DNA from: DATKZH01 sp964475955
Lineage (GTDB): Bacteria; Planctomycetota; Planctomycetia; Pirellulales; Thermoguttaceae
DNA: 52,229 nucleotides
Assembly (NCBI GenBank): GCA_964475955.1
Contig: CAYYZY010000033.1
Location: 1 to 52,229, forward strand
Direction of reading: 5' to 3'
The position numbers and the translations under genes were made by a program. This document shows, one piece after another, positions 25,747 to 34,600 of the stretch. Under the pieces are notes generated by a model. It saw only the letters and a list, made by a program, of their open reading frames with translations, made no database searches and was not told the DNA's origin. The stretch's first letter is position 1. Each line of letters starts with the position of its first letter.

Positions 25747-25785
25747 CTCACGCCCCTGGCTATTGACTGGCGCCCCTTCGGGGCT
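25747..25785 (-). repeat. Right arm of 39-bp perfect inverted repeat
   Basis: Exact reverse complement of 25110-25148. It is followed directly by the tandem GGAC/CGGCCTTCGG repeats. Confidence 0.85.
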
Positions 25786-25867
25786 GGAGACGGTCGGCCT
25801 TCGGCGCTGGGGACGGCCGGCCTTCGGGGCTTGGGACTGTCGCGCTCCGGCGCCTCGGGGCTGGGAC
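25784..25867. repeat. Imperfect 23-30-bp tandem repeat
   Basis: Three units of the form CTGGGGACGGCCGGCCTTCG plus GGGC (25784-25806, 25807-25830, 25831-25860) and a partial fourth. They share the CTTCGGGGCT of the transposon arm, suggesting that they derive from its end. The DUF58 gene starts 44 bases later. Confidence 0.55.
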
Positions 25868-25910
25868 TTTCATCGACGAATCTCGACCAACATCCAAGTT
25901 GAACACCCCC

Positions 25911-26798
25911 ATGCCTGAGACCATACCGCTTCTGACGCCGCAACTGCTGGCCCGGCTCGAGAGGATGGAGCTGGTGAGCCGGAAGGTGTTTCGCGGGCGC
26001 ATGAAGGGGGAGCGGCGGAGCCGGCGCAAAGGGCAGAGCGTCGAGTTCGCCGACTTCCGCAACTACGTGCCCGGCGACGACGTCCGGTTCATCGACTGGA
26101 ACACGTACGCCCGGCTCGACCGCCTCTTCCTCAAGCTGTTCCTCGAGGAGGAGGACCTCCACTTCTACGCGCTTCTGGACGCCAGCCGCTCGATGGACTT
26201 CGGCGACCCCACCAAGCTCCACTTCGCCAAGCAACTGGCCGCCGCGCTGGGGTTCATCGGTCTGGCGCGGGGTGATCGCGTCAAGATCGAGACGCTCGGG
26301 CAATCGTCGGCCAAGCCCGCCCCGGTGCTCCGCGGGCGGCGCAGCCTGTGGCGGATGTTCGAGTGCCTGGAAACGGTCGTGCCGGGGCAGACCGTCTCGC
26401 TGGCCGACGGGTGCAAGAGCTTCTGTCTGCGCAACACGGGCAAGGGGATCGTGATCCTGATCAGCGACCTGATGGACAAGACCGGCTACGAGGGGGCGCT
26501 GCGCTACCTGCTGGCCCAGGAGATGGACGTCTACGTGATCCACGTCCTTTCGGCCGAGGAGATGGAGCCGGAACTCCAGGGCGACCTCCAGCTTATCGAC
26601 TGCGAGGACGGCGACGTGGCGGAAATCACCGTCAGCGCCCCCTTGATGAAGCGGTACAAGCAGACCCTGGCCTCGTTCATCGAGACCGCGCGCGAGTTCT
26701 GCACCCGGCGCGGCATCCTCTACGTGTTGGCCCGAAACGACGTGCCGGTCGACGCCATGGTCACCGGATATCTGCGAGAGCGGGGGTTGGTGCGCTGA
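25911..26798 (+). CDS. DUF58 domain-containing protein
   Basis: 295 residues. It contains the family signature NYVPGDDVRFIDWNTYARLDRLFLK within FADFRNYVPGDD (about residues 45-80). A VWA-like fold follows (YALLDASRSMDFGDPTK, a DxSxS-like DASRS; later IVILISDLMDK). DUF58 proteins act with MoxR ATPases and BatA-type VWA proteins. It is probably cytoplasmic or membrane-associated; no clear membrane segment is seen. The ATG at 25911 is used rather than the TTG at 25899. Its stop overlaps the start of the next gene (TGATG), so the two are coupled. The transposon separates it from moxR by about 900 bases and may uncouple its expression. Confidence 0.92.
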   Translation: MPETIPLLTPQLLARLERMELVSRKVFRGRMKGERRSRRKGQSVEFADFRNYVPGDDVRFIDWNTYARLDRLFLKLFLEEEDLHFYALLDASRSMDFGDPTKLHFAKQLAAALGFIGLARGDRVKIETLGQSSAKPAPVLRGRRSLWRMFECLETVVPGQTVSLADGCKSFCLRNTGKGIVILISDLMDKTGYEGALRYLLAQEMDVYVIHVLSAEEMEPELQGDLQLIDCEDGDVAEITVSAPLMKRYKQTLASFIETAREFCTRRGILYVLARNDVPVDAMVTGYLRERGLVR

Positions 26799-28960
26799 TG
26801 TGGCCCGAACCGGTTGCGCTGTTCGCCCAAGGAGGCTGGGCCCCCCAGTTGGTCAACATGCTGTCGTGGTGGCAGTGGTTGATCCTGGCGGCGGTGCCCC
26901 CGGCGATCATCCTGCTCTACTTCCTGAAGCTGAAGCGCGTTCCGCTGGAGGTGCCCAGCACGTACCTCTGGCACCGGTCGATCGAGGACCTACACGTCAA
27001 CGCGATCTGGCAGCGGCTGCGCCGCAACCTGCTTTTGTTCCTGCAACTGCTGTTGATCCTCCTGGCCATGTTGGCCGTGCTGCGCCCGGGGTGGCGAGGG
27101 ACCAAGGTCTCCGGCGACCGGTTCATCTTCCTGGTCGACAACTCGGCCAGCATGCAGGCGATCGACGCGCGCCCCTCGCGGCTCGAGGAGGCCAAACGCC
27201 AGGCGGGTGAGCTGATCGACGAGCTGAGTTCGCGTGATGCGGGCATGATCGTCAGCTTTTCCGATTTCCCGCAGATCAAGCAGATGTACACCAGCAACCG
27301 GCGGCGGTTGCGCACGAGCCTCGAGTCGATCGAGCCGAGCGAGCGGCCCACCTCGCTGGCCGAGGCGCTGAAGCACGCCGCGGCGCTGGCCAACCCGGAC
27401 CGCAGCTCGGAAGACGCCAGCGACGTCCAGGTGGCCGACCCCATGCCCGCCACGCTGTTCATCCTCAGCGACGGCAAGTTCGCCGACGTCTCCGAGTTCC
27501 GCCTGGGCAACCTCGATCCGGTCTACATGCCGATCGGCTCGCCCGAGGCGGCCAACGTGGGCATCCTGGCGTTCACCGCGCGGCCCAGCCTCACCGACCG
27601 AACGCAGTTGGAGCCGTTCGCCCGGTTGGGGAATTTCGGGCCCGAGAAGGTCACCGTGTCGGTCGAGCTGCGGCTCGACCACCAGTTGGTCGACGCCAGC
27701 GAAGTGGACATTCCGCCCGGCGACACGATGCGCGTCGCGTTCGACGCCCTCACGGTGGTCGACACGGGCGTGCTGGAGCTTCGACTCGCCTCGCGCGACG
27801 ACCTGGCGTGCGACGACGTCGCCTGGGCCGTGGTCAATCCGCCCCGGCGGTCGAAGGTCCTGCTGGTCACGCCGGGCAACGACTCCCTCGAAATCGCCTT
27901 CGGCACCGAGGCGGTCCGCGAGCTGGCCGACCTCTCCGTCGAGTCGCCCGACTTCCTCGACGAACCGGCGTACCGGCAACAGGCGGCCGTCGGCGAGTAC
28001 GACCTGATCGTCTACGACCGCTGCACGCCCCAGAAGATGCCGCAGGCCGACACGCTCTTCATCGGCTCGCTCCCCCCAACGAGGATCGACGGGCAGCCCG
28101 GCGATGAGCCGGCGGAAAAGCCGGACGAATCGCCCGACCCGGCGGAGGAGGAAGGCCCCGACGAAGCGGAGCCGGCCGGCGCGGAGGTGGCGTGGAAGGC
28201 CGATCCGCCGGTGAAGGCCCGGGTGACCGTGATCGACACGAACTCGTCGCACCCGCTCATGCAGTGGATCGACCTGAGCAACGTCACGCTCTACCGTCCG
28301 ACTCCTCTGGAGGTGCCGCCCGGCGGCAGCTCGCTGGTCGACGTGCAATGGGTCGGCGGCGACGGGACGTCGCAGGTGGCCTCCGTGTTCGCGGTCGCCC
28401 CGCGCGAAGGATTCGAGGACACCGTGATGGGGTTCGTGTTCGTCGGCCAACAGGAGGCCGACGACGGCTCCACCGAGACGTTCTTCGGCACCGACTGGCC
28501 CATCCGGGAGAGCTTCCCGGTCTTCGTGCTCAACTTCATCCACTACCTCGGCGGCCGCAGCGGCGGCAATCGGGCATCGCTCCGGCCCGGCGAGCAGGTG
28601 GCCCTGGAAAGCCCCTTGCCCGGGCAGCCGCTGGAGGTGCGCACGCCGAGCCGGAAGACGATCGAGCTGAAGGAGAGCCGGCCCGGCAAGTTCCAGTTCA
28701 ACGACACCTCCGACTTGGGGGTCTACGAGGTTCGCTCGCGCGGCAATTTGCTGGAGCGTTTTGCCGTCAACCTGTTCAACGCGATGGAGAGCGACGTCCC
28801 GTCGAAATCCGAGATCCAGATCGGGCGCGGCACCCCCGTCGAAGCCCAAACCGCCGGGGCCGAAACAAGCCGGCGGGAGCTCTGGAAATGGCTCCTCGTG
28901 GCCGGCGTGGTCGTGCTGCTGGTCGAGTGGTACATCTACAACCGGCGGGTGTACCTGTAG
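26798..28960 (+). CDS. BatA-type VWA membrane protein
   Basis: 720 residues. The N-terminal BatA segment has two membrane helices (about 27-43 and 77-96) with the typical PSTYLWHRSIEDLHVNAIW between them. A VWA domain follows with an intact MIDAS (DNSAS: D114, S116, S118) and a later SDGKFAD. A large periplasmic region includes an acidic Pro/Glu/Asp linker (about 425-460). A C-terminal membrane helix (about 696-712) precedes a short basic tail. It starts within the stop of the DUF58 gene. It belongs to the MoxR/DUF58/VWA set that matures or protects envelope complexes. Confidence 0.9.
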   Translation: MWPEPVALFAQGGWAPQLVNMLSWWQWLILAAVPPAIILLYFLKLKRVPLEVPSTYLWHRSIEDLHVNAIWQRLRRNLLLFLQLLLILLAMLAVLRPGWRGTKVSGDRFIFLVDNSASMQAIDARPSRLEEAKRQAGELIDELSSRDAGMIVSFSDFPQIKQMYTSNRRRLRTSLESIEPSERPTSLAEALKHAAALANPDRSSEDASDVQVADPMPATLFILSDGKFADVSEFRLGNLDPVYMPIGSPEAANVGILAFTARPSLTDRTQLEPFARLGNFGPEKVTVSVELRLDHQLVDASEVDIPPGDTMRVAFDALTVVDTGVLELRLASRDDLACDDVAWAVVNPPRRSKVLLVTPGNDSLEIAFGTEAVRELADLSVESPDFLDEPAYRQQAAVGEYDLIVYDRCTPQKMPQADTLFIGSLPPTRIDGQPGDEPAEKPDESPDPAEEEGPDEAEPAGAEVAWKADPPVKARVTVIDTNSSHPLMQWIDLSNVTLYRPTPLEVPPGGSSLVDVQWVGGDGTSQVASVFAVAPREGFEDTVMGFVFVGQQEADDGSTETFFGTDWPIRESFPVFVLNFIHYLGGRSGGNRASLRPGEQVALESPLPGQPLEVRTPSRKTIELKESRPGKFQFNDTSDLGVYEVRSRGNLLERFAVNLFNAMESDVPSKSEIQIGRGTPVEAQTAGAETSRRELWKWLLVAGVVVLLVEWYIYNRRVYL

Positions 28961-29038
28961 GGGGAAAGCGGGCCTCTCAGGTGGCACCGGCCCATTCAGC
29001 GAACCGCGCAGTCGGTTTCCGTCCGCTCTGTGGACGGA

Positions 29039-29098
29039 GGGTTCAGGGTTCAGGACTTCGCGGTAAGCGTCTGCGCTGAAATCCTGAACCCTGAACCC
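29039..29098. repeat. 17-bp perfect inverted repeat with 26-base loop
   Basis: GGGTTCAGGGTTCAGGA (29039-29055) pairs exactly with 29082-29098. Each arm is itself a near-tandem of GGTTCAG. It lies about 80 bases after batA; no T-run follows, so it may be a repeat element rather than a terminator. Confidence 0.7.
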
Positions 29099-29256
29099 CG
29101 TCGCCGAAGGGCCCCGTCGATCGGCGTCGCAACCCCGTTAGCCTTGCACACCTTACGCACCTCCACTCAGCGGCGGGACTCTGGCGGTCGTACCGTTTTT
29201 GGCGCTCGGCACGCGGATTTCGGGGCCGCCGCCCGCCGAATCGGGCCCCCAATGGC

Positions 29257-29284
29257 TTGAATACCCGGCGATTCTTGTTAGAGT
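29257..29284 (+). promoter_or_regulatory. Candidate promoter for the gene at 29366
   Basis: TTGAAT, 16-base spacer, TAGAGT, about 80 bases before the start codon. It shares the TAGANT -10 type. Confidence 0.4.
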
Positions 29285-29365
29285 CGAGTCTTATGGGGCG
29301 AGTTGTGAGCCAGCGGTAGGCGCGTGGTCTGGGCGTAACTGGGCGGCGGTAGAGGTCCTTTGTCG

Positions 29366-29938
29366 ATGGTCGATTCTCGACATCCGCGACGGGAAGAAGT
29401 CGAAGAACTCCTGCGCAACGCGGAGCTCCGCGACGAGTTGGAGCCGTACTACGACGAGTCGATCAGCCGCATCCGTCTTCAGCATCTGCCGCTGACCGCG
29501 GAGAACGACTTCCTCGCGTCGATGCTGGCGTGGGAGACGGCCCCCATCCTGCCGATCTACCGCTGGTTCGAGCCCGAGCTGAGGCCGCCCCGCCCGGCCA
29601 CGCTCTGCGATGAAGACCTGCACACCATCCTCTGGGACGTGATCCAGAAGCTCCACGAGCGGCGGATCGTGCTCGACTTCACCGACCACCTCTCCGACCG
29701 CGAGCTCTACTGCCTGATCTATCGCGACATCCTCCCGTCGCGCGAGAAGAAGATCGACCTGGGCACCAACTACCTCCACTGGGACTGCTCCTACACCGAC
29801 GGCGATCCGGTCGTCTGGCTCCGCTACTACGCCAGCGACGAGGAGCGCACCGCCTGGGCCGCCAGTTACCGCCAACCCCTCCCCCCGCGCAGCAAGCCCC
29901 CGCACCCCCGCCAACTGCCGCACGATCCGAATTTGTGA
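29366..29938 (+). CDS. Conserved hypothetical protein, planctomycete-type
   Basis: 190 residues, acidic N-terminal half (REEVEELLRNAELRDELEPY). No signal peptide, no membrane segment, no enzyme motif known to me. Conserved-looking aromatic and acidic phrases are TNYLHWDCSYTDGDPVVWLRYYAS and HLSDRELYCLIYRDILPSREK. The C-terminal 25 residues are Pro-rich. I recall similar proteins in other planctomycetes but no function. The ATG at 29366 is taken over the TTG at 29360. It appears monocistronic: its own promoter lies upstream and a 560-base gap follows. Confidence 0.7.
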   Translation: MVDSRHPRREEVEELLRNAELRDELEPYYDESISRIRLQHLPLTAENDFLASMLAWETAPILPIYRWFEPELRPPRPATLCDEDLHTILWDVIQKLHERRIVLDFTDHLSDRELYCLIYRDILPSREKKIDLGTNYLHWDCSYTDGDPVVWLRYYASDEERTAWAASYRQPLPPRSKPPHPRQLPHDPNL

Positions 29939-30486
29939 GGGCGGCGAGTGGCGAGTGGACGGAATACCAACGCGTCCTACCGACGCGCGCGTACGGGGCG
30001 CACATCCGTTGAAGAGAAATTCCAGAGACCTCGGAACCGCGCTGGACACGACCGCGAGAACGCATCTGCTGAAGCCGGCTACGGCCCGGGCTCCACTGCG
30101 GAGCGCCTTCGGCGTACGGCGTCGGAACAGAAACGGAAAATGACCCGCCCTGTGGTCAATCGCCGAGTTCTCGCAGCCCACACCGCGTGTGGGCCGCGGC
30201 TCTGCTCGCCAGAGGCGACAGTCCCTGAATCGCCCCAGTCGAGCCGGGGAGACCGCGCGACGCTGCCCGCCGTCCGTCTCGAAAGGTCACCTGAGGGCCG
30301 AGCTTCCCTCCTCGGGGGGCGGTATCCGGCCCCCGCACGAGCGCTGAGGGCTCCCGACCGCCCCCCGGGGTGCCCCACTCCCCCCGCCAGAGCTTGGAGG
30401 CGCCGTGATCGGGCGGTTGACCGTCCCCCGACAGTTGTCTTGAGGGATTCGGATTACCCTGGGCAGTCCGGCTGTCCGGCAAACGG
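29939..30486. other. Intergenic region, no gene recognised
   Basis: About 550 bases. Near 29952-29990 lies a family C-like repeat (GACGGAATACCAACGCGTCC, then TACCGACGCGCG). The remainder is GC-rich with open frames on both strands but no ribosome binding sites or domain similarity. A transcript start for the following gene is not obvious. Confidence 0.5.
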
Positions 30487-30493
30487 AAAGGAG
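30487..30493 (+). promoter_or_regulatory. Ribosome binding site deciding a TTG start
   Basis: AAAGGAG, 7 bases before the TTG at 30501. The nearby ATG at 30511 is in another frame. Confidence 0.6.
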
Positions 30494-30500
30494 CCTTGTT

Positions 30501-31475
30501 TTGCGAAGCCATGATTCCCAGGTGGCGGTCGTCGAGTCGGAGCCGAGTCGGCAGGTTTTCCTCGACGACGTGCTCCACGGTTTCCGGCAACAGCCAAAGT
30601 GTCTACCCTGCAAGTACCTCTACGACGAGGCGGGGTCCCGCCTGTTCGACCGGATATGTGAGCTCGACGAATACTATCTGACCCGCACCGAGCTGGCGAT
30701 CATGCAGGAAAACGCCCGAGACGTCGCGCGACGCCTGGGCAGCCGCGTCCTGCTGGTCGAATATGGGAGCGGTAGCAGCGTCAAGACGCGCCTGCTGCTC
30801 GATCACCTGGCCGCGCCGGCCGGCTACGTCCCGGTCGACATCTCGCGCGAGCACCTCGAAACCAGCGCGGCGCGACTGGCGCGCGCCTACCCGCAGGTCG
30901 AGGTCCTGCCCGTCTGCGCGGATTTCACCGGCGAGTTCGATCTGCCCGAGCCGTCGCGACCGGCCGCGCACACCGTGGTCTGTTTCCCCGGGTCGACCAT
31001 CGGCAACTTCGAGCCGCACGACGCGGCGGCCGTGCTCCGGCGCATCGCCGACGTCTGCGGGCCCGGCGGAGGACTGCTGATCGGCGTCGACCTGAAGAAG
31101 GACGCCCGCACGATCGAAGCGGCCTACAACGATTCGCAGGGCGTGACCGCGGAGTTCAACCTCAACGTCCTGTGTCGGATCAACCGGGAACTCGGCGCCG
31201 ACTTCCGCGTCGACCGGTTCCGCCACAGTGCGGTGTACAGCGCGCCGCGCGGCCGTGTCGAACTGGGGCTGGTGAGCCGGTGTCGCCAGTCGGCGACCGT
31301 CGCCGACGAGGTGTTCTGGTTCGACGAGGGCGAGGAAATCCGGACCGAATACTCGCACAAGTACACGGTGGACGAGTTCCGCGAAATCGCCGGCCGCGCG
31401 GGCTTGACGCTCGACACGTACTGGACCGATCCCCAGCGGCGATTCGCCGTTCTCCATTTCGTCAACCCGGCATGA
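30501..31475 (+). CDS. egtD: L-histidine N-alpha-methyltransferase (hercynine synthase)
   Basis: 324 residues, TTG start. It transfers three methyl groups from S-adenosylmethionine to histidine, giving hercynine, the first step to ergothioneine. Family features in order: YLYDEAGSRLFDRICELDEYYLTRTE, then LVEYGSGSSVKTRLLLDHL (SAM loop), YVPVDISREHL, CFPGSTIGNFEP, LLIGVDLKKD, AYNDSQGVTAEFNLNVL and the substrate-loop end YSHKYTVDEF. These are diagnostic for EgtD (methyltransf_33). No EgtB sulfoxide synthase or rhodanese-like EanB is nearby. The next gene supplies a different sulfur-transfer module. Cytoplasmic. Confidence 0.93.
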   Translation: MRSHDSQVAVVESEPSRQVFLDDVLHGFRQQPKCLPCKYLYDEAGSRLFDRICELDEYYLTRTELAIMQENARDVARRLGSRVLLVEYGSGSSVKTRLLLDHLAAPAGYVPVDISREHLETSAARLARAYPQVEVLPVCADFTGEFDLPEPSRPAAHTVVCFPGSTIGNFEPHDAAAVLRRIADVCGPGGGLLIGVDLKKDARTIEAAYNDSQGVTAEFNLNVLCRINRELGADFRVDRFRHSAVYSAPRGRVELGLVSRCRQSATVADEVFWFDEGEEIRTEYSHKYTVDEFREIAGRAGLTLDTYWTDPQRRFAVLHFVNPA

Positions 31476-31600
31476 CCCGGCGGAAAGGGCCCGCAACCGG
31501 CTCGCCGCCGCCGGCCCCACGTTGGCATCGGCACGTGGCGAGCATGAAGGGGCCAAGGAGCGCGACGTCAACAGGCGTTTTCGCCCGCTGGAGTGAAAGA

Positions 31601-31630
31601 GCGTCTTTTCGCGGGAGCGAAAAGCGACTC
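31601..31630. repeat. Family B palindromic repeat, half copy
   Basis: CGTCTTTTCGCGGGAGCGAA then AAGCGACTC, between egtD and the fusion gene. It corresponds to the inverted first hairpin of the copy at 9361. Confidence 0.6.
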
Positions 31631-31661
31631 TCGCGACGGAAGTTGATTCGCTGACCCCAAG

Positions 31662-34600
31662 ATGAGCACTTCGCCGACCACGACCGAACGCCGCGGCATC
31701 TGCGGCCTGTGCAGCGCCGGCTGCTGGATCGTCGCCGACTACGACGACGGGAAGCTCGTGAAGGTACGGCCCGACGAAGGCACGCCCATGGGCACGATTT
31801 GCCGGCTGGGCGAGCACGCGGCCGAGATCGTCTATTCGCCCAACCGGCTCCTGCATCCCATGCGCCGCGTGGGTGAGAAGGGCACCTTCGAGTTCGAGCC
31901 GATCTCGTGGGACGAAGCCTACCGGATTCTCGTCGAGAAGCTGACGGCGATCAAGCGGGAGTCGGGGGCGGAGGCCACTGCGATCTACACGGGCGTGGGC
32001 AGCTTCGAGCAGTCGCTCTGCGACGTCTATCAGCCCCAAGGCGTGGCCGTCTCGTCGGCCAGCAGCGTGCTCTTCCCGTTCGGCTCGCCCAACACGATGG
32101 GGGTCGGGGCCCTCTGCTACGTGGCGTATGGTATGATCGCCCCCAACGCGACCATGGGGCGCATGTTTGTCAACCTGTTCTCCGACGTCGAGAATTCGGA
32201 GCTGGTCGTCGTCTGGGGAACCAACCCGGCCACCGACCTGCCGCCCGTCGATTTCCACAGAACCCTCGAGGCGCGCGCCCGCGGCGCCCAAGTCGTGGTC
32301 ATCGATCCGCGGCGCACGGCGACCGCGAAGCTCGCCGAGGCGGAGTGGATCCCGATCCGGCCGGGCACCGACGGCGCCTTGGCCCTGGGCCTGTGCCAGG
32401 TGTTGATCGAAGAGGAGCTGTACGACGAGGAGTTCACCGCGAACTGGACGGTCGGGTTCGACGACTTCGCGCGATACGTACAGCACTACCGGCCCGAGGT
32501 CGTCGAGCACGTGACCGGCGTGCCGGCGGCCACGGTGCGCTGGCTCGCGCGGCGAATGGCCGAGGCCCGGGGGGGCGCCCAGTTGATGTACACCGGCATG
32601 GAGTACAGCAACAGCGGGGTTCAGGCCATCCGGGCGACTCTCGTGCTCTGGGCGCTCGCGGGCCAGCTCGACGTGCCCGGCGGCCTCTGCATGACGATGC
32701 GCGAGAACCACTTCCCCATCAACCGCGAGGGCCACGTCGCCAACCCGGACGTGGGGCCCCGGCTGGGCGCGGAGCGGTTCCCCGTCTACGTGAAGTACCG
32801 CGACGAAGCCCACGCCATCGCCCTGCCCGACTCGGTCCTGCGCGGCGATCCCTATCGGATCCGCGCGCTGATCATCCTCGGCAGCTCGATGACCACCTCG
32901 TGGCCGCAAGCGCCCGTCTGGCGGGAAACGCTCGAGCGGCTCGATTTCCTGGTCTGCATCGACCGGCAACTGACCGCCGACTGCGCCTACGCCGACCTCG
33001 TGCTCCCGGCCACCACCTACTTCGAGAACGTCTCCTACATGACGTACGGGCCGGTGTTTCGCATCCGCGAGCGCATGATCGAGCCGCTCGGCGAGGCCCG
33101 CAGCGACGCGCGCATCCTGGCCGAACTGGCCCGGCGCCTCGGCTACGGCCACCTCTACCCGCAAACGGAAGAGGAACTGCTGCGGCACGTCCTCCGCGGC
33201 TCGGGGTTCACGCTCGGGGAGGTGCGCGTCGCGGGCGGGACCGTGGCGAAGGACTCCGTCATGATGCAGTACCGCAAGTGGGAAAAGGGCCTGCTTCGCG
33301 ACGACGGGCGGCCCGGGTTCGACACGCCCAGCGGCAAGTTCGAGATCGCTTCCACCGTCCTTGAGGAATTCGGCTACGATCCGCTGCCGGTTTACACGGA
33401 GCCGCGCGAAGGCCCTCTCGCGCAGCCCGAGCTGGCGAAGGAGTACCCGCTCGTGTTCAACTCGGGCAGCCGCGTGCGGACCAGTTTTCACACGCAGCAC
33501 CATGGCGTGGCCGGCCTAAACCGGAAAGACCAGGAGCCGACGGTGATGATCCACCCGGCCGACGCCGCGGCCCGGGGCATCGAACACGGCGACCGCGTGG
33601 CCCTGAAGACGCCGCGAGGGCGCGTGCGCCTCCGGGCCCTGGTGAGCGACGACATCGTGCGCGGGGCGGTCGACGCCCGCCACGCAGGCGGAGGCCCCCT
33701 CGGCCCCGAGCCGTGGCGCGACTGCAACATCAACGAGCTGACCGACCTGGACAATTGCGACGCGATCTCGGGCTTCCCCGTCTACAAGTGCCTGCTCTGC
33801 GAGGTGGAGAAGCTCTCGGACGGTTCGGACGGCGCCCCCGTGTCGGGCGAGGAGATCGGTGCCCCGGAAGTCATCGCCCGAGGGAAGCGGCCGGCCGAGA
33901 AGCACGTCTACCTCGACCACAACGCGACCACGCCGATGGCTCCCGCCGTGCGCCGGACGATGACCGAAGCCCTCGACCTGTTCGGCAACCCGTCGAGCCT
34001 CCACCGGCCGGGCATCGTCGCCCGACGACTGCTCGACCAGTCACGCCGCAAGGTGGCGCGCCTGCTGGGCTGTACGGCGCGGCGGATCGTCTTCACGGGC
34101 GGGGGCTCCGAGGCGAACAACCTGGCGCTGAAGGGCGCGGCCCTGGCGGCCCCGCCTAAGCGGAACGAGGTGATCACGTCGGCCATCGAGCACCCGGCCG
34201 TCCTGGAAGCCTGCCGATGGCTCGAGTCGCGCGGCTTCGCCGTGACCTATCTCCCGGTCGACGGGACCGGCCGGGCCGACCCGGATTCGCTCGAGCGGGC
34301 CATCAGCGACCGGACGTGCCTGGTCAGCGTCATGCTGGCCAACAACGAGACGGGCTCGATCCAGCCGGTGGGGCGGCTCGTCGAGTCGGCCCATCGCCAC
34401 GGGGCCCTGTTCCATACCGACGCGGTGCAGGGGGTGGGCAAGATCCCCGTCGACCCGGAGCGGCTCGGCGTCGACCTGCTGACCCTCTCCGCCCACAAGC
34501 TGCACGGCCCGAAAGGCGTGGGCGCCCTCTACATCCGCAAGGACGTGTTCCTCCAGCCGCTCGTGCACGGCGGCGGCCAGGAGGCCGGGCTCCGTTCGGG

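Larger units (their letters stand above)
25110..25785. mobile_element. IS200-like / REP-associated transposon with long inverted repeats
   Basis: A 676-base unit bounded by perfect 39-bp inverted repeats (25110-25148 and 25747-25785). Inside lies a second imperfect inverted pair (25188-25214 and 25693-25717) sharing GCCCC-GGAGGGGC-type hairpins, and between them a single transposase gene. IS200/IS605 elements normally lack terminal inverted repeats, so this looks like a REP-associated (RAYT) arrangement, in which palindromic REP sequences bracket the gene. It lies between moxR and the DUF58 gene. Confidence 0.75.

Noticed and set aside
29939..30486. tRNA or small RNA gene in the long gap
   Set aside because: No cloverleaf or T-loop consensus was found by eye; GC-rich sequence gives many weak stems by chance.
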